From Desulfobacterales bacterium (GTDB lineage: Bacteria > Desulfobacterota > Desulfobacteria > Desulfobacterales > RPRI01), in contig JAUYEO010000019.1 in NCBI GenBank assembly GCA_030689795.1, forward strand, positions 1 to 6,960: a stretch of DNA of 6,960 nucleotides. Direction: 5' to 3'. The first letter of the stretch is position 1; each line of letters opens with the position of its first letter. The notes beneath the pieces were generated by a model, which saw only the letters and a list, made by a program, of their open reading frames with translations, did not search any database and was not told where the DNA came from. Of the stretch, positions 1-6,007 are shown in pieces. The position numbers were made by a program, and so were the translations under genes.

Positions 1-217
1 CAACCACCTTTCGGGTGACCTTAAGAAAATCCGGATACATAGAAGGTGAATCGAACATCCGGACATAAACGATAAGCGCCATGTCCCCGTTTATTCTCAC
101 ATCTTCAAGAATACGGCTGACGTTTATATAATCTTTACGACTGAAAGAAAGCCCCCTGTTGATAATGGACAGAAGTCTTGCTTCGGCTTCTTCCGAAGGA
201 TATTTGAAAATTTTCAT
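1..217 (-). CDS. hisD: Histidinol dehydrogenase, N-terminal part (runs off the window start)
   Basis: Reading the minus strand from an ATG at 215-217 gives 72 codons with no stop, starting MKIFKYPSEEAEARLLSIIN and continuing through VSRILEDVRINGDMALIVYV to the window edge. This matches the N-terminal helix pattern of HisD: a conserved 'V..IL.DVR.NGD.AL..Y...FD' stretch before the Rossmann-like domains. HisD is a Zn-dependent, NAD-linked cytoplasmic enzyme that oxidises L-histidinol to L-histidine in two steps. The zinc ligands and catalytic Glu/His lie beyond the window and cannot be checked. The start is supported by an AAGGA ribosome site (plus positions about 226-231) upstream of the ATG. 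The gene is divergent from serC. Family assignment is by recognition of the N-terminus only. Confidence 0.85.
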   Translation of the reverse strand, partial: MKIFKYPSEEAEARLLSIINRGLSFSRKDYINVSRILEDVRINGDMALIVYVRMFDSPSMYPDFLKVTRKVV

Positions 218-268
218 ATTATGAATTCCTTATAGTTTATGACTTTATAAAATCCTCATTGATAATAT

Positions 269-297
269 CTTTAAGATATGAAGCCCCTTTTTGTCAA
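269..297 (-). promoter_or_regulatory. Candidate sigma70-type promoter for hisD with overlapping palindrome
   Basis: On the minus strand a perfect TTGACA (plus 292-297) is followed after 17 bp by TTAAAG (plus 269-274), a 3-of-6 match to the -10 consensus. The -10 lies inside an odd-centred perfect inverted repeat, ATATCTT-T-AAGATAT (265-279), which would suit a repressor operator. The -10 is weak, so the promoter is only a candidate. Confidence 0.35.
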
Positions 298-381
298 CAA
301 CCCGGCGCACAATCAATTAAATAATTATAACTGTTCAGGAGGCAGGAACCCTGGCAGTTGCAAATAATTTAAAAATACTGA

Positions 382-410
382 TTGACATGCTATCCTCAAT
401 CTGCTGAATT
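382..410 (+). promoter_or_regulatory. Candidate promoter for serC
   Basis: TTGACA at 382-387 is followed by 17 bp and TGAATT at 405-410. The -10 is preceded by TGC (402-404), as in an extended -10 element. The -10 hexamer itself matches only 3 of 6. This would give a leader of roughly 60-70 nt before the serC start. Upstream, at 329-359, is an imperfect hairpin (AACTG/CAGTT plus CAGG/CCTG) of unknown meaning. It lies upstream of the promoter, so it would not be in the serC leader. Confidence 0.4.
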
Positions 411-469
411 AGAAACTTCCTAAAAAATATAAATTCTCATGAATATGGGAATAAAACTGATAAATAAAC

Positions 470-474
470 GGAGG
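470..474 (+). promoter_or_regulatory. Ribosome binding site deciding the serC start
   Basis: GGAGG lies 6 nt before the ATG at 481. An earlier in-frame ATG at 439 has no such site and would add 14 residues that the family lacks, so 481 is the start. Confidence 0.85.
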
Positions 475-480
475 CAGATT

Positions 481-1569
481 ATGAAGGAGAACAGAATTTA
501 CAATTTTAACGCAGGGCCGGCTGCCCTGCCCTTAAGTGTTCTTGAAGAAGTAAAGGAATCTTTCCTGAATTTCGCGGGATCCGGCATGTCCATAACCGAA
601 ATAAGCCACAGGTCAAAACTCTTTGACGAGGTTATAAATGATGCGGTTCTGCGGACAAAAAGACTTTTAAAGCTTGATGACAGGTATCAGGTTCTCTTCC
701 TTCAGGGAGGCGCAAGCCTTCAGTTTACAATGATCCCGATGAACCTGCTCCCTGACGGCAAAACAGCCGATTATGTCGATACGGGAACATGGTCCTCAAA
801 GGCTATTAAAGAGGCTCAGATACTCGGCAAAAACATTAAAGTCGTCGCATCTTCAAAGGATAAAAATTATTCGTATATTCCCGGGAACGTAAAGTTTAAC
901 AGTGATGCGGTTTATGTTCACATTACATCCAATAACACGATAAAAGGAACCCAGTGGGCCAGTTTTCCTGATACAAAGGGAATTCCGCTTGTAGCCGACA
1001 TGTCTTCCGATATAATGAGCAGGACTTTTGATCCGAAACCGTTCGGCCTGATATATGCCGGCGCTCAGAAAAACATCGGCCCTGCCGGTGTCTGCATGGT
1101 GATAATTCGTGAAGATCTGCTGAAGATGGTACCGGAGAATCTTCCATCAATGCTGAAATACACAACCTTTTCTTCATCGAATTCACTCTACAATACTCCG
1201 CCCTGTTTTTCGATATATGTAATTCAGCTTGTCCTGAAATGGCTGGAAGAGACCATCGGCGGTCTCGATAAAATTGAAGAGATCAATAAGGAAAAAGCCC
1301 GGCTTTTATACGAAACCTTCGATTCGGGCAACTTTTATAAAGGAACCGCCGAAAAAGGGAGCCGCTCTCTGATGAATGTGACCTTCCGGCTCCCGAACGA
1401 AGAGCTTGAAGGAAAATTTATACAGGAAGCGACCAAAAACGGGTTCGGCGGATTAAAAGGGCATCGTTCCGTCGGTGGTTGCCGAGCATCCATTTATAAC
1501 GCGACAACTATAGATGCGATTAGAGCCCTTATCGGGTTCATGAAAGAGTTTGAAAAGAAAAACGGGTAA
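481..1569 (+). CDS. serC: Phosphoserine aminotransferase
   Basis: SerC is a cytoplasmic PLP enzyme (class V aminotransferase fold). It converts 3-phosphohydroxypyruvate and glutamate into 3-phosphoserine and 2-oxoglutarate in serine synthesis, and the same activity serves one route to PLP. From the ATG at 481 the product is 362 aa, the length of the E. coli enzyme. It opens with MKENRIYNFNAGPAALP, the family's characteristic N-terminus. Further hallmarks are FLQGGASLQF, the DTGTWSSKA segment, ADMSSDIMSR ahead of the cofactor lysine, and YAGAQKNIGPAG, in which Lys197 is the expected Schiff-base lysine (Lys198 in E. coli). Near the C-terminus GHRSVGGCRASIYNA carries the substrate-binding Arg/Gly signature. 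No catalytic residue appears missing. It stands alone, without serA or serB alongside, and is convergent with xth across a palindromic element. An upstream ATG at 439 is rejected for lack of a ribosome site. Confidence 0.97.
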   Translation: MKENRIYNFNAGPAALPLSVLEEVKESFLNFAGSGMSITEISHRSKLFDEVINDAVLRTKRLLKLDDRYQVLFLQGGASLQFTMIPMNLLPDGKTADYVDTGTWSSKAIKEAQILGKNIKVVASSKDKNYSYIPGNVKFNSDAVYVHITSNNTIKGTQWASFPDTKGIPLVADMSSDIMSRTFDPKPFGLIYAGAQKNIGPAGVCMVIIREDLLKMVPENLPSMLKYTTFSSSNSLYNTPPCFSIYVIQLVLKWLEETIGGLDKIEEINKEKARLLYETFDSGNFYKGTAEKGSRSLMNVTFRLPNEELEGKFIQEATKNGFGGLKGHRSVGGCRASIYNATTIDAIRALIGFMKEFEKKNG

Positions 1570-1580
1570 AACCGGCATCA

Positions 1581-1706
1581 GACGGCAAAGTAAAAAGCTC
1601 ATTATGCAAGGCGCGCGAATCTTGAGGAATGAAGCGTACGTATTGGTACGCTGCAATGACGAAAGATGAAGCGCAACACAGCAGAATGACTTTTTACGAA
1701 GCCGTC
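1581..1706. repeat. 126-bp imperfect palindrome, MITE/REP-like intergenic element
   Basis: The ends are inverted repeats: GACGGCAAAGTAAAAAG (1581-1597) pairs with CTTTTTACGAAGCCGTC (1690-1706), 14 of 17 positions. Pairing continues inward: TCATTaTGC with GCAgAATGA, GCGC with GCGC, ATCTT with AAGAT, and finally AGCGTAC (1633-1639) with GTACGCT around a short loop near 1640-1645. It codes for nothing. I see no clear target-site duplication. The arrangement is typical of a small non-autonomous mobile or REP-like repeat, and it resembles intergenic palindromes I associate with Desulfobacterales-like genomes (recall, not searched). It sits exactly between two convergent genes, neither of which has another visible terminator. 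In RNA it would form a long hairpin from either direction and could stop or protect both transcripts. No second copy was seen in this window. Confidence 0.75.
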
Positions 1707-2478
1707 AAAAATTAAATTCCGCGACAATGAATGTATGATCCGACGGCCTTTCCGCAAGCCTTGGCGCCTTATCTATCCAGGCTGAAACGGACTTTTCCGC
1801 AAGACTTCTTGTGGCGCATATATGATCAAGCCTCCAGCCAAGACCCCTTTTAACCGAATTTGGAATCCGGTAATCCCAGAAAGTAAACTCCTTTTCCTCG
1901 GGCTTGTGAATTCTATATACGTCGGTAAATCCCCAGTTCATTACATTCGACAAGGCTTCATGCTCCCGCGGATGATAACCGACGCTTCCAAGTAATTTTA
2001 CAGGATCATAAACATCGATGGGTTGCGGAGCGACATTAAAATCCCCTACCCATACCACCTGCGTATCCGGAGTAAAATTATTTTCAAAATATTTCAGCAG
2101 ACGGTCAAACCAGGCAATCTTATAAATGAATTGTTCGGATCCCGGGTCTCTTCCCTGGGGTATGTAAGTGTTGACTACAACAATATCATTAAAAAAAGCC
2201 GTGGCAATCCTTGGTTTTTCGGCTTCATCATCATCGCCCAACCCGAATTCGGCCCTAGACGGAACCTCTCTGCTTATGATTGCAACGCCGTTGTAACTTT
2301 TCTGGCCTTTATATGTGCAATGATATCCTTTTTTTTCAAAAGTATCCTTCGGAAATTCGTCATCCTGCACTTTTGTTTCCTGCATGCAGAGTATATCCGG
2401 AGATTCCTTTTCAATCCAGTCAAGTATCACAGGCATTCTTGCCCTGATTCCATTGACGTTAAAGCTTGCGATTTTCAA
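1705..2478 (-). CDS. xth: Exodeoxyribonuclease III / AP endonuclease
   Basis: This is a member of the ExoIII branch of the endonuclease/exonuclease/phosphatase fold. Family members cut DNA at abasic sites, degrade 3' ends of duplex DNA and clean blocked 3' termini in base-excision repair, using Mg2+. With a TTG start at 2476-2478 the protein is 257 aa, beginning LKIASFNVNGIRAR (first residue read as Met). This start places Asn7 and Glu34 (in MQETK) exactly at the E. coli ExoIII metal-site positions. Also visible are the Asp146/Asn148 pair (VGDFN), Asp218 (WRLDHI) and the Asp247-His248 pair in the C-terminal PSDHTF. A weak AAAGG site lies 7 nt upstream. A TTG ten codons earlier (2508) lacks a ribosome site and is less likely. 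The TGA stop (1705-1707) shares two bases with the end of the neighbouring palindrome. The gene is divergent from the AOR gene. Confidence 0.95.
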   Translation of the reverse strand: MKIASFNVNGIRARMPVILDWIEKESPDILCMQETKVQDDEFPKDTFEKKGYHCTYKGQKSYNGVAIISREVPSRAEFGLGDDDEAEKPRIATAFFNDIVVVNTYIPQGRDPGSEQFIYKIAWFDRLLKYFENNFTPDTQVVWVGDFNVAPQPIDVYDPVKLLGSVGYHPREHEALSNVMNWGFTDVYRIHKPEEKEFTFWDYRIPNSVKRGLGWRLDHICATRSLAEKSVSAWIDKAPRLAERPSDHTFIVAEFNF

Positions 2479-2601
2479 GGTTTGGCCTTTTTTTATGTTT
2501 CTTGACAAATTAATGTTGTTATGAGAATTGATTCAATAGTTTTAAATACTGAAACATCCTGCCTTTATCAAATAAAAAAATTAAACCGTTTCAACCCAAC
2601 C

Positions 2602-2609
2602 AAAGGAGG
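2602..2609 (+). promoter_or_regulatory. Strong ribosome binding site of the AOR gene
   Basis: AAAGGAGG lies 6 nt before the ATG at 2616. It is a near-perfect Shine-Dalgarno sequence and suggests high translation. In the 137-bp divergent region 2479-2615 I see an isolated TTGACA (2502-2507) but no convincing -10 at proper spacing. Confidence 0.85.
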
Positions 2610-2615
2610 TCGCTT

Positions 2616-4352
2616 ATGGACAAGATTCTAAGAATTAACATGGGCGCAGACGGAGGCCCCAAAACTACAACCGGCTCACTCGGCAATTATGCGGGCCTCG
2701 GAGGAAGAGCCATGACTTCCGCCATAGTCGCAAAAGAGGTCCCTCCATTGTGTCATCCCCTCAGTGCGGAAAACAAGCTTGTAATTGCACCGGGACTCCT
2801 GAGCGGATCCCTTGCCGCGATGTCGGGCCGGATATCCGTAGGTTGTAAAAGCCCTCTCACGGGCGGCATTAAAGAGGCCAATTCAGGCGGACAGGCCGCC
2901 CAGGTGCTGGGACGGCTCGGCTATGCGGCGATCGTTCTTGAAGGAGCGCCGAAAAGCGAAACAATCTATAAAGTTTTCATAAATAAGGACGGTGTTAAGA
3001 TAGCCGCCGATAACAGCCTTAAAATGCTCGGCAACTATGATCTTGTTGAGAAAATGAAAAAGGAATACGGGGACAAGATAGCCTGCATATCGATCGGACC
3101 TGCCGGAGAGATGAAGATGTCGGCGGCTTCTGTTGCATTTACGGATATGGAGCTGAGGCCGACCCGCCATGCAGGCCGCGGAGGAGTCGGCGCTGTGATG
3201 GGCGCAAAAGGCGTAAAAGTCATTGTTTTGGACGATACGGGCATGCCGAACAGAAGTCCGAAAAATCCCGAAAAATTCAAAGAAGCCAATAAAAATTTCG
3301 TCCAGGGACTTAAAAAACACCCTGTCACCGGTGAAGGCCTTCCTGCTTATGGAACTAATGTTCTGACCAACGTAATCAATGAAGCGGGCGGATTTCCTAC
3401 AAACAATTTCAAAACCGGGCGCTTTGCAGGTGCTTCAAAAATCAGCGGCGAAACTCAGGCAGCTACTGAACAGGCACGCGGCGGAGTCGTAACCCACGGC
3501 TGCCATAAAGGCTGTGTTATCAAATGCTCCGGAATATACAACGACAAGGATGGTAATTTTTTAACAAAGCAGCCCGAATATGAAACTATCTGGGCTCATG
3601 GCGCAAACTGCGGAATTGATGACCTCGACGCAATCGCGATGATGGACCGCATGGACGACGATTACGGTATTGACACCATAGAAATGGGCGCCACAATTGC
3701 CGTTGCCATGGATGCGGGTCTTGCAAAATTCGGAGACGCAAAGGCTGCAATTAACCTTGTAAAAGAGGTGGGAAAAGGAACTCACCTTGGCCGTATTCTT
3801 GGAAATGGCGCTGCGGTTACCGGCAAAGTATTCGGCGTGGAAAGGGTTCCGGTCGTGAAAGGACAATCGATGCCGGCCTATGATCCAAGGGCTGTTCAGG
3901 GTATGGGCGTCACTTACGCGACATCTACGATGGGCGCCGATCATACGGCAGGTTACGCGGTTACCGCAAACATACTCGGTGTTGGAGGCAAGGTTGACGC
4001 GCTGAAACCTGAAGGGCAGATTGATCTTTCAAGGAATCTCCAGATCGCAACTGCAGCAATCGACTCCACGGGAATGTGCCTCTTCATTGCATTTGCGATT
4101 CTCGACCAGCCGGATACTTTCCAGGCATTACTGGATCTTCTCAGCGGATTTACCGGCGCGAATCTGACTGGTGATGATGTGGTCGCCCTCGGGAAATCGG
4201 TGCTGAAGAATGAAAGAGAATTCAACTTTGAGGCAGGATTTTCTTCAAAGCACGACCGGCTCCCTGATTACTTTAAAAACGAGCCGCTCCCGCCGCATAA
4301 CGTGACATTTGCAGTCAAGGACGAGGATCTCGACAAAGTCTTCAACTGGTAA
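2616..4352 (+). CDS. Aldehyde:ferredoxin oxidoreductase family protein (tungstopterin)
   Basis: AOR-family enzymes are cytoplasmic, use a tungsten bis-pyranopterin and one [4Fe-4S] cluster, and typically oxidise aldehydes to carboxylic acids with ferredoxin (the reverse is also possible). The product is 578 aa, slightly shorter than P. furiosus AOR (605 aa). The N-terminal AOR domain spans about residues 1-205: GLGGRAM, SPLTGGIKEANSGG, and AGRGGVGAVMGAKGVKVIVL at its end. The helical C-terminal domains follow to about 575. Cluster ligands are probably Cys296, Cys300 and Cys304 (GCHKGCVIKCSG) plus Cys488 in DSTGMC. The DxxGL pterin-loop motifs appear as DDYGI and DSTGM. The first three cysteines are spaced CX3CX3C instead of CX2CX3C as in P. 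furiosus AOR, so this is a divergent subfamily. Aldehyde oxidation is the default, but substrate cannot be read from the sequence. It is followed by a strong terminator and a beta-grasp-like gene. It could also be a related family enzyme acting on another substrate. Confidence 0.93.
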   Translation: MDKILRINMGADGGPKTTTGSLGNYAGLGGRAMTSAIVAKEVPPLCHPLSAENKLVIAPGLLSGSLAAMSGRISVGCKSPLTGGIKEANSGGQAAQVLGRLGYAAIVLEGAPKSETIYKVFINKDGVKIAADNSLKMLGNYDLVEKMKKEYGDKIACISIGPAGEMKMSAASVAFTDMELRPTRHAGRGGVGAVMGAKGVKVIVLDDTGMPNRSPKNPEKFKEANKNFVQGLKKHPVTGEGLPAYGTNVLTNVINEAGGFPTNNFKTGRFAGASKISGETQAATEQARGGVVTHGCHKGCVIKCSGIYNDKDGNFLTKQPEYETIWAHGANCGIDDLDAIAMMDRMDDDYGIDTIEMGATIAVAMDAGLAKFGDAKAAINLVKEVGKGTHLGRILGNGAAVTGKVFGVERVPVVKGQSMPAYDPRAVQGMGVTYATSTMGADHTAGYAVTANILGVGGKVDALKPEGQIDLSRNLQIATAAIDSTGMCLFIAFAILDQPDTFQALLDLLSGFTGANLTGDDVVALGKSVLKNEREFNFEAGFSSKHDRLPDYFKNEPLPPHNVTFAVKDEDLDKVFNW

Positions 4353-4362
4353 AATATTTTTG

Positions 4363-4397
4363 AAAGGGAGACCTTTTCGGGGGTCTCCCTTTTATTT
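4363..4397 (+). terminator. Intrinsic terminator after the AOR gene
   Basis: A perfect 11-bp stem, AAAGGGAGACC (4363-4373) with GGTCTCCCTTT (4382-4392), closes an 8-nt loop and runs into a T-rich tail. It begins 11 nt after the AOR stop and ends only about 24 nt before the next gene's ATG. The downstream gene therefore needs read-through or its own promoter. Confidence 0.9.
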
Positions 4398-4420
4398 ATG
4401 TTTTAATAATATTGATCGCC

Positions 4421-5026
4421 ATGAATAGTTCAGCTTTTCCATCTCTTCTGTTATCCTTTGAACCGGGCCGGATTTCTATCTTTTTCCAGCTTCTTGAAAA
4501 CGGTTTCATCATAAAGGAAAAAGTCGGCTGCAGTGTTAAAGAGTTCTTATGCAACCGGATGTTTATCGAACAGGACTATCTCGACAAGAAAATCCAGACA
4601 ATTTTCCTGAATGGAAAGCCTGTTGACGATGTTAATTCTGCAATAGTTAAAGACGGCTCAGCGATCTCCCTTTCTGCCGCAATGCCCGGCCTTGCCGGCG
4701 CAACGATGAGAAGAGGCGGCACATTGGCGTCCATGCGAAGCGGAATCTCCTGTGTTCCTGCGGAAACAGGCTCCGATTCATGTGAAGGAAAAGTAACAAT
4801 AAAATTTTTTAATCTCATATCAAAAGAACTCGGACCGGAATTTTTAAACCGCGGCGTCATAATAGATGGAAAGACCCTTGCCGGATTTATCGTCGCAAAC
4901 AAGAAGATAATTGAAGCAGGGCTTTTTTCGGCTGAAACGGACGGCATCAAAATAGAAACAGAAAAGCTTTTTGATATAAAGTTCGAAAATATTGAAGAAA
5001 TTCTTCTGAAGGTAGTCCGGAATTAA
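4421..5026 (+). CDS. AOR-adjacent protein with a MoaD/ThiS-like beta-grasp region
   Basis: I do not recognise a named family for this 201-aa protein. Residues about 16-95 read like a ubiquitin-like sulfur-carrier fold. A helix (SVKEFLCNRM, 38-47) is followed by a strand (QTIFLNGKPVDDV, 59-71) and then VKDGSAISLSAAMPG (76-90). This parallels the 'vNG.pv......l.dGD.v.l.p' C-terminal half of MoaD/ThiS. The carrier's terminal Gly-Gly is absent at that point and the chain continues, with RRGG at 97-100 internal. Residues 124-201 start with KVTIKFFNLISKELG, which again resembles a MoaD first strand, so a second degenerate domain is possible. No signal peptide or membrane segment is seen. The ATG at 4421 is chosen over an in-frame TTG at 4412; neither has a Shine-Dalgarno sequence. 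Position behind the AOR gene suggests a role in its cofactor, assembly or structure. That role is inference. Confidence 0.7.
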   Translation: MNSSAFPSLLLSFEPGRISIFFQLLENGFIIKEKVGCSVKEFLCNRMFIEQDYLDKKIQTIFLNGKPVDDVNSAIVKDGSAISLSAAMPGLAGATMRRGGTLASMRSGISCVPAETGSDSCEGKVTIKFFNLISKELGPEFLNRGVIIDGKTLAGFIVANKKIIEAGLFSAETDGIKIETEKLFDIKFENIEEILLKVVRN

Positions 5027-5029
5027 AAT

Positions 5030-5064
5030 AATAGGGGCTGCCTTTTCAGGCATCCCCTATTTTA
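5030..5064 (+). terminator. Intrinsic terminator after the beta-grasp-like gene
   Basis: AATAGGGG (5030-5037) pairs with CCCCTATT (5054-5061). After a single C/T mismatch a further TGCC/GGCA pairs around a 6-nt loop. A TTT run follows. The stem starts 4 nt after the stop codon. It closes the AOR unit. Confidence 0.85.
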
Positions 5065-5320
5065 TCGCATTAGACCTGTTTTTTCGCTTGAACCCTCGAA
5101 CCCTTGGACATTATTCTATTCATACAATTCCGGATTACTTATAGTTATAATATAGCTAACTAATTGATATCAAATACTAATAATAAAATAATGATTGACC
5201 CGCAAAATGCCGTATGGTAATCACAAATCCAACCAAATTATGAATCACAATCAGAATAATATTCTTTCAATTTCATGCTTATTTCATAGCTTGATGTCTT
5301 AAAGAAGCGTTTGTTTTTTT
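5065..5320. other. AT-rich non-coding gap
   Basis: No open frame with a start and ribosome site, no tRNA-like fold and no repeat array is visible. There is a small perfect palindrome TTGATATCAA (5164-5173). A TTGACC (5195-5200) lies 17 bp before a TGG-TAATCA, which would be a very weak extended -10. A T-run (5312-5320) marks the edge of the more structured stretch that follows. Confidence 0.5.
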
Positions 5321-5508
5321 ACCAGGTAAGCTGAAGGTGAGAGTCTTCAGGCGCAGGGCATGAGGCACGAAACGTAAGGCGTGTAAAAACGGTAAGCAGA
5401 TCAGCACGGCGTGGGCGGAATATTGTGGAGGAATTGGGGCTTAGTCCCGAAAAGCATAGAAACGCATAATTACATGGGCGTCCCCATGGTGCCCATCAAC
5501 ATCTACCG
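5321..5508 (+). ncRNA. Structured-RNA-like stretch, possibly a group II intron domain I fragment
   Basis: The stretch is purine-rich, closed in all forward frames by stops, and holds four successive short hairpins: CTGAAG/CTTCAG (5331-5336 with 5345-5350, loop GTGAGAGT), CACG/CGTG (5366-5369 with 5380-5383), GGG/CCC near 5437-5448, and CATGGG/CCCATG (5473-5478 with 5483-5488). The 'AAGGTGAGAGTC' hairpin loop and the AAGC/GAAAC junctions recall domain I of bacterial group II introns (recall only). No GUGYG 5' end, reverse transcriptase gene or domain V is visible, so it would be a truncated piece. It abuts the RTX remnant directly. It could instead be an uncharacterised RNA or plain intergenic DNA. 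Confidence 0.3.
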
Positions 5509-5990
5509 ACCCGGAGGGTAACACACAGACCCGTATCGGCAGTTTTGAGAAAGCAGACGGTACAACGGGGCAGATTGCAAACTTCAACCTTCAGAGAGAT
5601 ACGACCTATACTATTGCAAACGAATGGCTTGAAGTGCCGGAAGATATTGCGGCTCTGCCTGATCTTCAGGGATTCGGTAATGTTTACGACCTTCAGCAAT
5701 CTATTGTAAGAGACACAAGCGGGCAACTGAAAAGTTTGGTTGAGCAGTTTATTGCCACGACCGATGTCAACGTCAGAAAAAACATCCTGGATCAGATTAT
5801 TTTTAGGTGGGCTGGAACCGAAGGGATAGCTGCAAACAGCAGGGGCGTAAATATTGATGCCCGCAAACTTGCGGCGCTTGAGAAGTTCTTCGGCCAGGCG
5901 TTTGTCGGTGCAAACGGCGCAAACCCGACATCTGCGGCTGCTATTCCTCTGAACGAATCATACCGCGGACTTTCTGAGATAGGAATATGA
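5505..5990 (+). pseudogene. Remnant of a giant RTX/hemolysin-type exoprotein, truncated at both ends
   Basis: The frame is open from 5460 to the TGA at 5988-5990. Homology to large RTX-type calcium-binding exoproteins is recognisable from about 5505-5514 on: EGNTQTRIGSF, KADGTTGQIANFNLQRDTT, a TYTIANEWLEVPEDIAALP stretch, LQGFGNVYDLQQSIVRDTSG, a VRKNILDQIIFRWAGTEGI segment, then NIDARKLAALEKFFG and NESYRGLSEIGI. In intact relatives this block lies deep inside a protein of thousands of residues and continues past 'YRGLSE'. Here there is no ATG upstream in frame. The only candidate start, GTG at 5634, has no ribosome site and would begin mid-domain. The stop falls nine residues after NES. About 160 codons without an internal stop mean the loss is recent or the segment is conserved by recombination. 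Upstream is RNA-like sequence, and 17 bp after the stop a new gene begins. Confidence 0.7.
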
Positions 5991-5991
5991 T

Positions 5992-5999
5992 AAAGGAGG
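5992..5999 (+). promoter_or_regulatory. Strong ribosome binding site deciding the start at 6008
   Basis: AAAGGAGG lies 8 nt before the ATG at 6008. An in-frame ATG at 5987 lies upstream of this site and would place it inside the coding region, so 6008 is preferred. The site begins just after the stop of the RTX remnant. Confidence 0.85.
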
Positions 6000-6007
6000 T
6001 TTTAAGA

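Noticed and set aside
329..359. Hairpin upstream of serC as a terminator or riboswitch
   Set aside because: The stem is short and interrupted, has no T-run, and lies upstream of the candidate promoter, so it is unlikely to be in the serC leader.
439..480. N-terminal extension of SerC from the ATG at 439
   Set aside because: The 14 extra residues do not belong to the family, and the GGAGG site sits correctly before the ATG at 481.
2023..2505. Plus-strand open frame of 160 codons opposite xth
   Set aside because: It lies entirely antisense to a clear exonuclease III gene and has no ribosome site or family resemblance.
2502..2530. Promoter for the AOR gene from TTGACA at 2502
   Set aside because: No acceptable -10 hexamer is found 16-18 bp downstream, so the -35-like hexamer alone is not enough.
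2883..3328. Minus-strand open frames inside the AOR gene
   Set aside because: They are shadows of the AOR coding frame, with cysteine/histidine-rich low-sense translations and no start signals.
4576..4950. Minus-strand open frame opposite the beta-grasp-like gene
   Set aside because: It is antisense to a better-supported gene that is followed at once by a terminator in the plus direction.
5634..5990. Independent 118-aa protein starting at GTG 5634
   Set aside because: The homology to RTX-type proteins extends in frame well upstream of this GTG, and there is no ribosome site, so it is part of a truncated remnant.
5987..6007. Start of the exported protein at ATG 5987
   Set aside because: The AAAGGAGG site lies downstream of it and 8 nt before the ATG at 6008. 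The later start also gives a cleaner signal peptide.
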